A stretch of 64,000 nt of DNA from Oceanobacillus limi (GCF_900111445.1 NZ_FOHE01000001.1:186001-250000), one strand, 5' to 3'; shown: positions 34,529 through 44,417, counted from the first letter of the stretch. The notes: generated by a model not told the origin, from the sequence alone. Translations and numbers: made by a program.

Positions 34529-34615
34529 ATGAATATCGGATCATGGGTGGCAATAGCAATTGCCGTAGCAGTTGCAATTGGACTTTTCAATCAATCTTCT
34601 AAAAAGAAAAAATAA
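34529..34615 (+). CDS. 28-residue membrane peptide
   Basis: MNIGSWVAIAIAVAVAIGLF then NQSSKKKK: one TM helix and a basic tail. AGAGGTG lies 7 nt before the ATG at 34529 (an adjacent ATG is at 34526). It ends 16 bp before the second Nudix gene and is probably in its operon. Unknown role. Confidence 0.55.
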   Translation: MNIGSWVAIAIAVAVAIGLFNQSSKKKK

Positions 34616-34631
34616 GGGGAAAGCGAATTCG

Positions 34632-35042
34632 ATGAAAACATGGTACGGCGCTGCAGGAGTTTGTGTGAATGACCGGAATGAAATACTAATGGTCAAGCAA
34701 GGGGCTACAAATGAAGAAAAACGGTGGTCGGTTCCTTCAGGTGAAAAAGAAGCTGGAGAAACATTTGAGGAGTGCTGTGTGCGAGAAATGCAGGAGGAGA
34801 CAGGATATGAAGTGAAAGTTGTTCGTTTCCTGTTCTCCAAAAAAAGAACGCTAGAAAGCAATCTTATAGAAGTTCATTATTTTGAGGTTGAAGTTTGTGG
34901 TGGAGAAGTGAAAATACAAGATCCGGATCAGCTTATTCATGAAGTTGACTGGAAGACGGAAAGAGAAGTAGACATGCTTGATTTAACTTATCCAGATGAT
35001 CGGGAGAAAATCATAGAGTTGATGACAAAAAAACAAATATAG
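34632..35042 (+). CDS. Nudix hydrolase
   Basis: 136 residues with Nudix box GEKEAGETFEECCVREMQEE then TGYEV. The N-terminus MKTWYGAAGVCVNDRNEIL is the first strand of the fold. The frame runs back to 34572, overlapping the small membrane peptide, but AAGGGG upstream of 34632 supports this start. The substrate is unknown. Confidence 0.9.
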   Translation: MKTWYGAAGVCVNDRNEILMVKQGATNEEKRWSVPSGEKEAGETFEECCVREMQEETGYEVKVVRFLFSKKRTLESNLIEVHYFEVEVCGGEVKIQDPDQLIHEVDWKTEREVDMLDLTYPDDREKIIELMTKKQI

Positions 35043-35060
35043 TAGAGGAATGAGCATTCG

Positions 35061-35987
35061 ATGACAGGGAAGAAAATTATTCAACAGTTTGGATTTGAAG
35101 AAGAAGACGAACCGAAAAGTATTTATCCTTTTTCGCCCGTATATAAGGTGAAAGCAGGGGATCAGGATTATATTATTAAACGAACGCAAACGAATTATAA
35201 AGGATTAATCAACTATACGAGGATGCTATCATCGGAAGGGATTCCAGTCGTAACACCAGTTTCTTTAACGGAGGATAATCCACAGCTGATAGAGGATGAT
35301 GCATATGTTGTTTACCCATTTATTCATGGCTCATCTTATGGTGCAAAAAAGGATAAGATTTATGAAGCGGGGAAGTTACTCGGAAAAATTCATGCATTAT
35401 CACCTGCAGAAAACCAATATGGACTTGGCGAGTATGATGTTTACGATTTTAATGAAGAAGAAGTTACGGAAAGTGTGGAAGCAATAGCAAAACATGCCAC
35501 AAAGTTTCAAGCTGATATAGATGCAAATAAGCTACAAAAAAAGTTCATACGTATTATGGAAAATCAAAATGCTTTAAAAAATGCAGAATTGCCTCATGTT
35601 GCAACGCCGCATGATTATAAGGCGAATAATTTAATATACACCCCATCGCCATATTTGATTGACCCAGATAACGCTACATGGATTCCCAGAATATTTGATC
35701 TCGCATTAGCTTTATTATTATTTCATAATGAATTGGAATCTGCACCTGATCGACTATTCACTCCAAGCGAGTGGCGTACGTTTTTATCGGGGTATCAAAG
35801 CCATATACAGTTGACAGAGCCAGAAATCCTAGCATGGAAACAAGCGGTTGAGCATGTTTTCTTAGATGAAGTAATGTGGTTGATGGCAGAGTTCGAGGAA
35901 GATTGGGAGCAGGAATCTCAACATGGCTTGTTTAAGCAATTAATTGACGTTCTTTATGACAATTCATCCTATACGTTAAGTGAATAA
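35061..35987 (+). CDS. Aminoglycoside-phosphotransferase-like kinase
   Basis: 308 residues with a protein-kinase-like (APH) fold: DYIIKRTQTN (ATP-site Lys), YVVYPFIHGSSYG, catalytic loop TPHDYKANNLIY (Asp and Asn in the HxDxxxxN position) and the metal-binding LIDPDNATW. The family phosphorylates small molecules such as sugars, antibiotics or choline; which one is unknown. It is 18 bp downstream of the Nudix gene. Confidence 0.85.
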   Translation: MTGKKIIQQFGFEEEDEPKSIYPFSPVYKVKAGDQDYIIKRTQTNYKGLINYTRMLSSEGIPVVTPVSLTEDNPQLIEDDAYVVYPFIHGSSYGAKKDKIYEAGKLLGKIHALSPAENQYGLGEYDVYDFNEEEVTESVEAIAKHATKFQADIDANKLQKKFIRIMENQNALKNAELPHVATPHDYKANNLIYTPSPYLIDPDNATWIPRIFDLALALLLFHNELESAPDRLFTPSEWRTFLSGYQSHIQLTEPEILAWKQAVEHVFLDEVMWLMAEFEEDWEQESQHGLFKQLIDVLYDNSSYTLSE

Positions 35988-36201
35988 TTTATTATTAGGG
36001 GTTGTGAAAAAAAAGGTGAATAGGACAGCTTCTAAAAAATAAGTAAATTTTTTCCTTATTTTTGAAACCTTTTGATACGTTCATTCGTCTAATAGTATAC
36101 ACACTTGTTTAGAGTCAAAATGATTTATGGTCTACAATCTACATATCAACGAGGAAAGAAACAGAGAATGGGGTAATTGATAAGTAATTCAGGAGGAGAA
36201 A

Positions 36202-36744
36202 ATGAGAAGAGCGCTTTCTATCTTGGTTTTGGTTGGTTTCCTTGTCGGAGGTTGTTCACATGCAACGCTTTTAGAAGCAATTGAAGGTAGTGGTCTTGTT
36301 GAACATGATAAACCAGAAATATTATATTCCGATGACGAGGAAGGAATTGTAATCTTTTTAGCAAAAGATTCAGAAGGCAATTATAGACTTTGTCGTGGTT
36401 CGTACACCGTATCAAATAATCGCTACAATGTAGAATCGAGTGGTTACTACGCAAAAGAAGTTAATATATTTGGTAAAAGTGATTTTATCGCTGTAGATTC
36501 TATAGAAGATGGATCAGATAAGCAGAAACATATTGTCTGGGGTGGAATTTTTCATTATCCAAAGGCTGAAGAGGTTCATTACTTTGTAAAGGATGAAAAT
36601 GGGGAAGAATTACATCAAAATAAAACGGTAATTACTAGTAAACATATTTTCATTGACGAACTGCCTGCTCATATTGAAGAGCCACATGAAGTTACGTATC
36701 AAGTAGTAGATGATGAAGGGAATATTATTGTAGACAAGAGTTAA
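36202..36744 (+). CDS. Lipoprotein of unknown function
   Basis: 180 residues. Signal peptide MRRALSILVLVGFLVGGC with lipobox LVGGC (Cys18). The mature part is acidic with beta-rich patterning and VDEGN-like turns (QVVDDEGNIIVDKS at the end). AGGAGG precedes the ATG. A 214-bp AT-rich gap upstream shows no gene. The terminator is shared with the convergent MFS gene. Confidence 0.75.
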   Translation: MRRALSILVLVGFLVGGCSHATLLEAIEGSGLVEHDKPEILYSDDEEGIVIFLAKDSEGNYRLCRGSYTVSNNRYNVESSGYYAKEVNIFGKSDFIAVDSIEDGSDKQKHIVWGGIFHYPKAEEVHYFVKDENGEELHQNKTVITSKHIFIDELPAHIEEPHEVTYQVVDDEGNIIVDKS

Positions 36745-36779
36745 AAAGCCGCTAGGAGATAAATTCCTAAGCGGCTTTT
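36744..36779. terminator. Bidirectional terminator
   Basis: AAAAGCCGCTAGG pairs with CCTAAGCGGCTTTT (one mismatch); A-run and T-run on opposite sides serve both convergent genes. Confidence 0.9.
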
Positions 36780-36781
36780 CT

Positions 36782-38314
36782 CTATTCTGTTACATATTTC
36801 TTGGAGGCTTTAATATTATCTTCCTCCGTTTTATCATTTTCTTGATTAGATTGCTCGGATCTTACTCGACGAATAAAGAAGGCAAGAATAAGAGCGACGA
36901 CTATAATGATTGTGGAAATGAGGAAGCTTGAATTGATTCCTTCCAGCATGGCCTCATTCAAAATTTGCTGTTCCATTTGAGCCATTTCTTCTGGTGATTG
37001 TACTGTACTGGGATCAATTGTAGCGATTGCTTCGGCTGCTTTTGATTCGGTACGTCCGTTCATAATTGTAATCAATAACGCAGACCCAATCGCACCAGAT
37101 ACTTGTTGCAACGTATTATTCATTGCCGTACCGTGTGGATAATCAATTTGCGTTAGCTGATTCAAGCCATTCGTCATAATTGGCATCATAACCATCGACA
37201 TTCCCAATGCTCGAACGGCAAAAATGATTACAAGCGCTGTATAGGAAATAGTCATATCCAAACGGCTGAATAAGAAGGATGTGACAATTGTTATTAGTAA
37301 CCCTATTATCGCCAGTGTTTTTGGACCGTATTTGTCAAATAGTCTTCCTGTAATTGGAGACATAATCCCCATTACTAAGGCACCAGGTAACATGAGTAGC
37401 CCTGCTTCAAACGGTGAAAAGCCACGTACGGTCTGAACGTATATCGGTAATAAAATCATACCGGAGAATAATGCCATTGCCAGTACGATGGAAATAGTTT
37501 GTGATAAAGCAAACATTGGATATTTGAATATCTGGAACTTTAAAAGTGGTTCCTCCAAGCGTAGTTGTCTTAGGATAAGTACAATTAAGGCAATTGCACC
37601 AACAATAATTGTTCCGTATACGGTTGGATCTCCCCATCCATTGTCTCCGGCGAAGCTAAACCCATACAATAATCCGCCAAAACCAAGACTAGATAACAAG
37701 ATAGATAATACATCAAGTTTGATTTCTCGCTGAGGTGTAATATTTTTTAGCTTCCAGACCGCATAAATAAGGGTAAATGCTGCAAAAGGAATAACAATAT
37801 AAAATAAGGTTCTCCAGTTATAATGCTCTACGATCCACCCAGATAGTGTTGGACCTAGTGCTGGAGCAACAACCATAACGAGACCAAAGAATCCCATCGC
37901 TGTTCCTCTTTTTTCAACTGGAAACGATACAAGCATTACATTCATGAGCAACGGCATCATGACAGCAGACCCTGCAGCTTGAATCATTCTTGCTGCAACT
38001 AAAACACCAAATGTAGGTGATAGGCCAGCAAGTATTGTACCTACTGTAAAGAGGCCCATCGCTGTAATGAATAAAGAGCGGTTCGTAAAACGTTGGATTA
38101 AGAATGCACTTGCAGGAATTAATATCCCGTTTACTAATAAATATCCAGTAGATAACCACTGTACTGCTGTTGGCTTCACCTCAAATTCATTCATAATGGT
38201 AGGTAAAGCTACGTTCAGTAATGTTTCGTTTAATATAGCAACAAACGCACCAATAAACAATATTGCTATCATTGCATAAGGTGGTTTGGTTGGGATTTGG
38301 TTGGTTTCTCCCAT
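36782..38314 (-). CDS. MFS multidrug efflux transporter, DHA2 (EmrB/QacA) family
   Basis: 510 residues with 14 hydrophobic segments. Motif D1-like LNETLLNVALPTIMNEF and WLSTGYLLVNG, and antiporter motif C GLVMVVAPALGPTLSGWIVE, are clear. It exports drugs or lipophilic compounds by proton antiport. Close counterparts are B. subtilis LmrB/YcnB. The divergent tetR gene at 38481 very likely represses it (compare ycnB-ycnC). Start: ATG after GAAGGA-like sequence. Confidence 0.9.
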   Translation of the reverse strand: MGETNQIPTKPPYAMIAILFIGAFVAILNETLLNVALPTIMNEFEVKPTAVQWLSTGYLLVNGILIPASAFLIQRFTNRSLFITAMGLFTVGTILAGLSPTFGVLVAARMIQAAGSAVMMPLLMNVMLVSFPVEKRGTAMGFFGLVMVVAPALGPTLSGWIVEHYNWRTLFYIVIPFAAFTLIYAVWKLKNITPQREIKLDVLSILLSSLGFGGLLYGFSFAGDNGWGDPTVYGTIIVGAIALIVLILRQLRLEEPLLKFQIFKYPMFALSQTISIVLAMALFSGMILLPIYVQTVRGFSPFEAGLLMLPGALVMGIMSPITGRLFDKYGPKTLAIIGLLITIVTSFLFSRLDMTISYTALVIIFAVRALGMSMVMMPIMTNGLNQLTQIDYPHGTAMNNTLQQVSGAIGSALLITIMNGRTESKAAEAIATIDPSTVQSPEEMAQMEQQILNEAMLEGINSSFLISTIIIVVALILAFFIRRVRSEQSNQENDKTEEDNIKASKKYVTE

Positions 38315-38421
38315 GTTTCATTCCTTCTTTCTACGATATAAGGTAATTTAAATAGCACTTAAGTATTTTATACCCGTAGTCTAAAAAATGCAACACTAAT
38401 TCTTTACTTTTCAGTGATTAA

Positions 38422-38450
38422 TTGAAATTAACGTATTTTTAAACTAGAAT
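38422..38450 (+). promoter_or_regulatory. SigA promoter of tetR gene
   Basis: TTGAAA (38422-38427), 17-bp spacer, TAGAAT (38445-38450). It lies in the 166-bp divergent region, where the TetR-type protein probably binds. Confidence 0.6.
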
Positions 38451-38480
38451 GGTAGTACAAAGTTTAGAAAAGGTGGACCT

Positions 38481-39374
38481 ATGAACAAGAAAAAGAAACA
38501 AATTATAGATGCTGCATTACAATTATTTGTTGATAAAGGATTTGCTTTAACATCCATTCAAGATATTATTGATGAAGCAAATGTGGCAAAAGGTACGTTT
38601 TATAATTATTTTGCTTCGAAAAATGATTGTCTAATGGCAATTTTGGATTTTGTTCATCAAGAAGCAGATCGCAGACGTCAAGCGGAAGCAATTGGAAAGT
38701 CTGTAACGGATGAATCTGTATTGGTGAAACAAATTGCAATTCGGATGAATATAAATCGAGAACACCGTTTAATATCTTTGTTTGAGACAGTTGGTTTTTC
38801 AGATGATAAGGAATTAATCGCCTTTATTAAGCAACAGCATATTGATGAGATCGAATGGCTTGCTAAACGGCTAGAGGAGGTATTTTCTCAAGAAACGGCT
38901 GATTATGCTTTAGATCAAGCAGTTATTTTATTAGGAATGATTCATCATTTCATGCATGTATGGACGTTAGGGTCGGAAAAGGAGATTACAACAGAGAATA
39001 TCATTCGATTTGCTTTAAAGCGGTTGAAGCCAATGATATCAGACCAAACAGAAAGGAAAGATGTTTTCTTACCAAGGGGCTGGCTTTCGGGATCAACGAA
39101 TGAATCGAAAGCAAAGAGAGAATTGGTAGAACTTATCGTTAAAGCGATCCAGCGTTTACAAACGGAGCTGTTAAAAGAAAAGGAAATAAATGTATCAGAG
39201 GAGCTTGAATATACTAATTTTCTATTAAAAGAGGTTCAATCCGATCAACCTAGGACATTTTTGTTTGAACGTATTACGGAATCTCTTTCCCAGTTACTTC
39301 AAACAAAACCGTTCAATCAACAAACTACACAGTTGTCTCAACAAATTTCAATTCTAACTCAAAAGCTAAAATGA
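38481..39374 (+). CDS. TetR/AcrR family transcriptional regulator
   Basis: 297 residues, long for TetR. The N-terminal HTH is KKQIIDAALQLFVDKGFALT, SIQDIIDEANVAKGTFYNYF and ASKNDCLMAILDF. The C-terminal extension of about 90 residues is helical and Gln/Leu-rich, as in B. subtilis YcnC (289 residues), which also neighbours an MFS drug pump. It probably senses a drug and represses the divergent pump. Confidence 0.9.
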   Translation: MNKKKKQIIDAALQLFVDKGFALTSIQDIIDEANVAKGTFYNYFASKNDCLMAILDFVHQEADRRRQAEAIGKSVTDESVLVKQIAIRMNINREHRLISLFETVGFSDDKELIAFIKQQHIDEIEWLAKRLEEVFSQETADYALDQAVILLGMIHHFMHVWTLGSEKEITTENIIRFALKRLKPMISDQTERKDVFLPRGWLSGSTNESKAKRELVELIVKAIQRLQTELLKEKEINVSEELEYTNFLLKEVQSDQPRTFLFERITESLSQLLQTKPFNQQTTQLSQQISILTQKLK

Positions 39375-39485
39375 TAGCTTGTATAGCTCTCCTACCACGC
39401 CGAACGGACTTAGTAAAAATTTCAAATTTATTATTTCTTAAATTGGGGATTTTATAAAGGTGTAGTGTATGAGGAGGTTGCGGCG

Positions 39486-40811
39486 ATGAAACGAGAAAGT
39501 AAGCAGTCGAAGAATATGAAATGGTGGCAATTGGCGCTGTTTGGTGTGGGCTGTACAATTGGAACAGGTTTTTTTCTAGGTTCAGCTGTTGGTATTCAAT
39601 TAGGCGGTCCATCATTGGTTATCGGGATTTTATTAGCTGGATTGACCACCTATATTGTCTTTGATGCCTTAGCACGTTTAACAGCAGAAAAACCCGAAAA
39701 AGGAGCCTTTCGCACGTATGCAAAACAAGCATTTGGCCATTGGGCTGGGTTTAGTATTGGCTGGATGTATTGGTTTGCTGAAATATTAATTATGGGTAGT
39801 CAGTTGACAGCGCTATCTATTTTTTCTCGCTTTTGGTTTCCTGCTATTCCACTTTGGTTATTTGCATTGGGGTATGCAGTATTAGGAATATTTGTCCTCT
39901 TAATCGGAGCAAAGGGATTGAGTAAGATTGAAAATATCTTTGCCGTCTTAAAGCTTGCTGCAATCGTAATGTTTATCGTAATTGCAGCAGCATTTGTGTT
40001 TGGTTTTGTTGATGGAGCCAAACAATTAAACATACCAAATTCACTGGGTGATCTATTTCCAACTGGGTTTACCGGTTTTTGGGCTAGTTTAATTTTTGCT
40101 TTTTATGCTTTTGGTGGCATTGAAGTAATGGGATTAATGGCAATCCAGCTAAAAGATCCTAAGGAAGCCCCTAAATCTGGTAGAGTAATGGTTTTATCAT
40201 TGGTTGTTATTTATGTCATATCTCTCGCACTAGCTTTAGTTTTAGTACCTTGGGATGTATTCCAGACAGATGAAAGTCCGTTTATTGTAGCATTTAAGGA
40301 TTTTGATTTAGGATTTGTACCACATCTATTTAATGGGGCCTTGATTATTGCAGGTTTCTCAACAATGGTCGCATCGTTTTACGGTGTAACAACCATTCTT
40401 GTTTCGTTAGCACAGGATAAGGATGCTCCCGCTTTTTTTGCAAAGGAAGGAAGACTAGCTGTTCCTTTTCCATCGTTAGGGATGCTTGTTTTAGGGTTAG
40501 CTGCTTCCATTATCATGTCCCTCGCGTTACCAGAAAAAATTTATACCTATATCACTACTGGGGCTGGTTTAATGCTTCTCTATAATTGGCTTTTTATTAT
40601 CTTGTCTGCAAGAAGATTGCAGAAGGTTACGTTGATGGACAAGGTCAAATACTATCTTGGTATCCTATTCCTGCTAGCAGGTATAAGTGGCACATTACTT
40701 GATAAAACCAATCGTCCAGGATTTTTCATCAGTGTTGGTATTTTACTTCTAATTGGAACAGTAGCCTTTTTTATGAATCGTAAATGGAAAAAGGAAGAAA
40801 AGAACGCTTAG
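39486..40811 (+). CDS. APC family amino acid permease
   Basis: 441 residues with 12 hydrophobic segments. The first helix motif WWQLALFGVGCTIGTGFFLG matches the GxGxxxGxGFF substrate-binding bend of the AAT/APC group, and FAFYAFGGIEVMGLMAIQLK is the TM6 region. It imports amino acids with protons or sodium; the substrate is unknown. The ATG at 39486 is chosen (GAGGAGG 8 nt upstream). Its 3' end overlaps the convergent LysE gene by 4 bp. Confidence 0.9.
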   Translation: MKRESKQSKNMKWWQLALFGVGCTIGTGFFLGSAVGIQLGGPSLVIGILLAGLTTYIVFDALARLTAEKPEKGAFRTYAKQAFGHWAGFSIGWMYWFAEILIMGSQLTALSIFSRFWFPAIPLWLFALGYAVLGIFVLLIGAKGLSKIENIFAVLKLAAIVMFIVIAAAFVFGFVDGAKQLNIPNSLGDLFPTGFTGFWASLIFAFYAFGGIEVMGLMAIQLKDPKEAPKSGRVMVLSLVVIYVISLALALVLVPWDVFQTDESPFIVAFKDFDLGFVPHLFNGALIIAGFSTMVASFYGVTTILVSLAQDKDAPAFFAKEGRLAVPFPSLGMLVLGLAASIIMSLALPEKIYTYITTGAGLMLLYNWLFIILSARRLQKVTLMDKVKYYLGILFLLAGISGTLLDKTNRPGFFISVGILLLIGTVAFFMNRKWKKEEKNA

Positions 40812-41437
40812 TGCTGTATCAGTAGTAAAACGCCTTGCCAGCCAAAATAAATTCCAAACCCAATCAGAGCTAGTCCTGATACAATGGCAATGAATGTTAG
40901 TATCTGATCATTAAGCAATTTTCGAAAACTACTGGATACAGCGGCCATTGCCACATCCCAAGCTAATAAACCGATAAAGATGGCAATGCTATACATAATC
41001 AATGCTTGGTATCCATAATCGGTAGCCGTCTTTGCAAGAACAGATCCATAGATCCCTAACCAAAATAAGATGGTTAATGGATTGGTAATTGACATAATAA
41101 ACCCTGCAAAAAAAGACTTATACAGTGGTTCGGTATTCCGATCCTGGCTTGCTTTAACTTCGTTTGCACGAATCATGCTTTCAATCCCAGTGTAAATGAG
41201 AACAAACCCTCCAAATAACCACAAAAATGTTTTTATAAATGGAGTATCGATGACATGAACTACTCCTAAATAGACGATTAACATATAAAGTCCATCTGCA
41301 GTAATTGCCCCTAGCCCTACAAACCATGCTGGAAAAAATCCACCTTTAATCCCTCTGTCTAATTGTGCAGCGTTAACAGGTCCGATCGGTGCCGCGAGCG
41401 ATAAACCCAATAATATATAACTAATGAAGACGTTCAA
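40808..41437 (-). CDS. LysE/RhtB family amino acid exporter
   Basis: 209 residues with six hydrophobic segments. The N-terminal signature is LLGLSLAAPIGPVNAAQLDR GIKGG (split here for clarity), and SITNPLTILFWLGIYG is the conserved NP-containing segment. It exports amino acids or related metabolites. Its tail-to-tail overlap with the permease raises the possibility of antisense effects on both mRNAs. Confidence 0.88.
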   Translation of the reverse strand: MNVFISYILLGLSLAAPIGPVNAAQLDRGIKGGFFPAWFVGLGAITADGLYMLIVYLGVVHVIDTPFIKTFLWLFGGFVLIYTGIESMIRANEVKASQDRNTEPLYKSFFAGFIMSITNPLTILFWLGIYGSVLAKTATDYGYQALIMYSIAIFIGLLAWDVAMAAVSSSFRKLLNDQILTFIAIVSGLALIGFGIYFGWQGVLLLIQH

Positions 41438-41586
41438 TATCTACACTCCTTTATTTCTCGATGTAATTATGTCTATTCAAGAAGGAGTGCTTGTACAACT
41501 TAATTTACAATTTTTTTTAGCTAACCTCTTTTTGTTGTTCTATTCCTGTTTTTCCACCTTTCCAATATCTCCAATTAATTCCCTAA

Positions 41587-42429
41587 TTAATGTCTATTAT
41601 CAAGGTAATCCATTAACTCCAGTAAAGTAGGAGCTAGTTTGGATTGATTTGACTTCCATGAGTTTTGATAAATTATGATTTTTTCTTTCTTAAAATAAGT
41701 AGCGAGTTCTCTGATTAATTTCTGCTGTAGTTCTTTGGGGAGTGGTAATTGATAATCAATGAAGAAAACTAATGCATGAATATATTTATTATTTCTTTTC
41801 GTGTCAATTGGAAAACGCGTAAAGATGTGGATCAATAGATTTCGTTTTAAGGAATATCGTTTTGTTGTGTTGTTCCTAGATGAGTTTGCATATTTCACTG
41901 CCAGAACGACCGTTGCAAAGGGGTTTGTTGACTTTTTTAATTCCGTTATACGAACTGCTTCAACGTCATAGGAGTGAAATACGTAAATAAGTGCTGAGTC
42001 ATAAAAGGAATGGTAATAATAATCGTTACTTTTTGAGCTATTATTCGTTAGAAGAGCGATTGTATAGATTTCTTGATCGTATCTGTCCAATATTTGATAA
42101 AAATATTGAAACATTTTCTTATGGAAGTGTTGCGTATCGCTGTCTTGAACACCGATATGAATGAGTATCCATTTTTCATCCCCATTCTGTAGAATTACTT
42201 TAACTAAATGATTAACAGCTTGTTGGTCTTTTTTGTTCGCGATTAATTGCTGATATAATTTGTGTTGTAAAAATTCCTTACGCTTCGAAAAATCGATTGC
42301 ATGATATAACTCAGGAGCAAAGAATTGGATGAATTCCTCAAATAAACCAGCAATTAATTTTTTCCAAAGTGCGTCATAACCCCGGATGAAGTAGGGTTCG
42401 TTTTTTTCACATATCAATTGAAAAGTCAA
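41587..42429 (-). CDS. Degenerate Rpn/PD-(D/E)XK-like protein
   Basis: 280 residues. The pattern YDALWKKLIAGLFEEFIQFF, APELYHAIDF, VNHLVKVILQNGDEKWILIH, IGVQ and FQYFYQILDRYDQEIYTIAL follows the Rpn/transposase-like PD-(D/E)XK nuclease family. The usual motif there is VDKLVKV and HIEVQ. Here the Asp is Asn73 and the Glu is Gly93, and the upstream Glu is also missing, so nuclease activity is probably lost. The TTG at 42429 is chosen because AAGGAAGTG lies about 8 nt upstream; the open frame runs back to 42633 without a better site. Confidence 0.8.
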   Translation of the reverse strand: MTFQLICEKNEPYFIRGYDALWKKLIAGLFEEFIQFFAPELYHAIDFSKRKEFLQHKLYQQLIANKKDQQAVNHLVKVILQNGDEKWILIHIGVQDSDTQHFHKKMFQYFYQILDRYDQEIYTIALLTNNSSKSNDYYYHSFYDSALIYVFHSYDVEAVRITELKKSTNPFATVVLAVKYANSSRNNTTKRYSLKRNLLIHIFTRFPIDTKRNNKYIHALVFFIDYQLPLPKELQQKLIRELATYFKKEKIIIYQNSWKSNQSKLAPTLLELMDYLDNRH

Positions 42430-42610
42430 CGTTATCACTTCCTTAATTACATTATATAGGAACATATGTTCGATTTCAACAATTTTCATTGTATAATAAA
42501 GGAAACCGAAAGAGTATGTAGAATTAATACATAAATGAGGATTTAAAAAGGTTCTGACGGATATAAAAGTTATATGGTTGGAAAATACAACAAAGGAAAC
42601 GGTGGAGAAC

Positions 42611-43111
42611 ATGGACTTAAAGACGAAAAACATGACAGAAAATGACGCAATCGATATATTAACTTGGAAGTACGAGAAGCCTTATGATGTATATAATAAT
42701 GTGCTTACTGGAGATGCGATTCTCGAACTATTAAACGGGTCTTATAAAATGATCGTTGACCACGAAGATCGTATTATTGGTATTTTTTGTATTGGTGAAT
42801 CTGCTAAAGTTCCTGCTGGTGAGAAGTTTCATGTTTATGAAGAGGATTGTGTCGATGTTGGGATAGGGATGAATCCTGACTTAACGGGAAAAGGATATGG
42901 TTACGAGTACTTTGCCTATATTCTTGAGGAAGTGGCGAAAAAATATTCAAATGATATTCGTTTGTCAGTAGCGACGTTTAATCAACGTGCCATTCACCTT
43001 TATGAAAAGTTTGGCTTTAAAAAAGAAAAGATATTTTATAAGGATTCTATGGAATTTATTACCATGGTGAAACGTAGAGATAGGAAAGAGGAGGCGTATT
43101 TTGAAAATTAA
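42611..43111 (+). CDS. GNAT family N-acetyltransferase
   Basis: 166 residues: [35 protein letters not shown] (acetyl-CoA pyrophosphate loop) and [20 protein letters not shown]. The substrate is unknown. The ATG at 42611 follows GGTGGAG. Its end overlaps fosB by 11 bp, so the two are translated from one mRNA. Confidence 0.88.
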   Translation: MDLKTKNMTENDAIDILTWKYEKPYDVYNNVLTGDAILELLNGSYKMIVDHEDRIIGIFCIGESAKVPAGEKFHVYEEDCVDVGIGMNPDLTGKGYGYEYFAYILEEVAKKYSNDIRLSVATFNQRAIHLYEKFGFKKEKIFYKDSMEFITMVKRRDRKEEAYFEN

Positions 43112-43538
43112 AGGAATAAACCATCTATTATTTTCTGTTTCTGATCTAGATACATCCATTGCTTTCTACGAGAATGTATTTGATGCGAAACTATTGGTCA
43201 AAGGAAGATCAACAGCATATTTTGACCTTAATGGGTTATGGCTAGCTCTAAATGAGGAAAAAAACATACCTCGAAGCGAAGTTCATGAATCGTATACGCA
43301 TATTGCATTTTCCATTGATGAGGAAGATATAACGGAGGCTTATCAGAAGTTGGAACGATTAAATGTTTCCATTTTAACCGGAAGACCACGTGATCAGCGT
43401 GATAAGCAATCTATCTATTTTACGGATCCAGATGGACATAAGTTTGAATTTCATACCGGAACACGAGAGGAACGGATAGAATACTACCGGGAAGCAAAGC
43501 CACATATGGATTTCTATTCTGCACGTAATAGGGAGTAG
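43101..43538 (+). CDS. fosB: Metallothiol transferase FosB (fosfomycin resistance)
   Basis: 145 residues, nearly collinear with B. subtilis Fos[51 protein letters not shown] and [17 protein letters not shown]. Metal ligands His8, His67 and Glu116 are present. The enzyme adds bacillithiol (or cysteine) to fosfomycin with Mn/Mg, opening the epoxide. The start is TTG after GGAGG inside the upstream GNAT gene. Confidence 0.93.
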   Translation: MKIKGINHLLFSVSDLDTSIAFYENVFDAKLLVKGRSTAYFDLNGLWLALNEEKNIPRSEVHESYTHIAFSIDEEDITEAYQKLERLNVSILTGRPRDQRDKQSIYFTDPDGHKFEFHTGTREERIEYYREAKPHMDFYSARNRE

Positions 43539-43707
43539 TGTTCACATCAGATTTTGGTGAGTGCTCCACTCTACTAGATATCTGATTCGATCACAGGGGG
43601 AGAAGGAAGCTCCAGCGAATTTCACGAATATAGAAGAAGTTGGAATAGGACGACATACGTAAATACATCGAGTGACAGCATCCAAATTGAATTTTGGAGG
43701 GGTAGGA

Positions 43708-44271
43708 ATGTATCGAGTAGTGTTAAGTGGACTTGTCTGTATATTAATAGTCTTAATTGGATTTGGAGGCTGGAATGTTTACCAATGGCTTACTAGTGAA
43801 GAGCAAAAGAGCGAAAAAGACAGCGATATGGCATCGGCTGAGGTGGAAGAACTAGAAAAGCAGCGAATGGAAATCCAGGGAGAGATTTCTGAAGATGATT
43901 TAACACGTTTTGCAGAGGAAGGATTAAATCCTTTTGGTCAATCAACAGCTATGAACGAATTAACAGATACTTTTTATCAAGAATATCTTCATGGGATGTC
44001 CCATCAAAAGGTGAAAGCAGATGCAAAATGGGGGTTTTATGAAATACATCCAGAGCGGATTAACTGGTTATTAGCTGGATTAAATGAAGTGGAACTTGAA
44101 CATGAAGATGTGTACCGCGGTATTTTAGAAAAATGGGATAAAGGGGATTTTACAACTGCTGATTTAGATCATAATGCAATCTGGAGACTTCAAGGCGGTA
44201 CTATTGGAGAGGCAACCGGTGTTTATAGTCCTGCAGAGGAACAAGCTTACTTGAAAAGTCAGGCAGAATAG
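43708..44271 (+). CDS. DUF6241-like membrane-anchored protein
   Basis: 187 residues. An N-terminal TM helix (about 3-25) is followed by a charged coiled segment and a conserved domain: NPFGQSTAMNELTDTFYQEY, LHGMSHQKVKADAKWGFYEI and ADLDHNAIWRLQGGTIGEAT. I recall this as the DUF6241 family of Bacillaceae, function unknown. ATG 43708 follows GGAGGGG. Confidence 0.75.
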   Translation: MYRVVLSGLVCILIVLIGFGGWNVYQWLTSEEQKSEKDSDMASAEVEELEKQRMEIQGEISEDDLTRFAEEGLNPFGQSTAMNELTDTFYQEYLHGMSHQKVKADAKWGFYEIHPERINWLLAGLNEVELEHEDVYRGILEKWDKGDFTTADLDHNAIWRLQGGTIGEATGVYSPAEEQAYLKSQAE

Positions 44272-44368
44272 AACAGCGCTATTTGAATGATAACATGGTC
44301 TTGTTTCTCTTTGGATCAAAGTAGCACCGCATTAGGGGATTGATGCGAAGTGTTTATTCCATTTCATT

Positions 44369-44402
44369 AAAAAGCCCATCGCATGAATGGAATGCAATGG
44401 GC
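44369..44402 (-). terminator. Minus-strand terminator separated from its operon by the repeat element
   Basis: GCCCAT (44374-44379) and ATGGGC (44397-44402), with inner GCAT/ATGC pairing, form a hairpin followed on the minus strand by five T (44369-44373). It probably ended the ABC operon before the element at 44418 inserted between it and the last stop codon. Confidence 0.65.
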
Positions 44403-44417
44403 CTCTCAAAATTCTAT

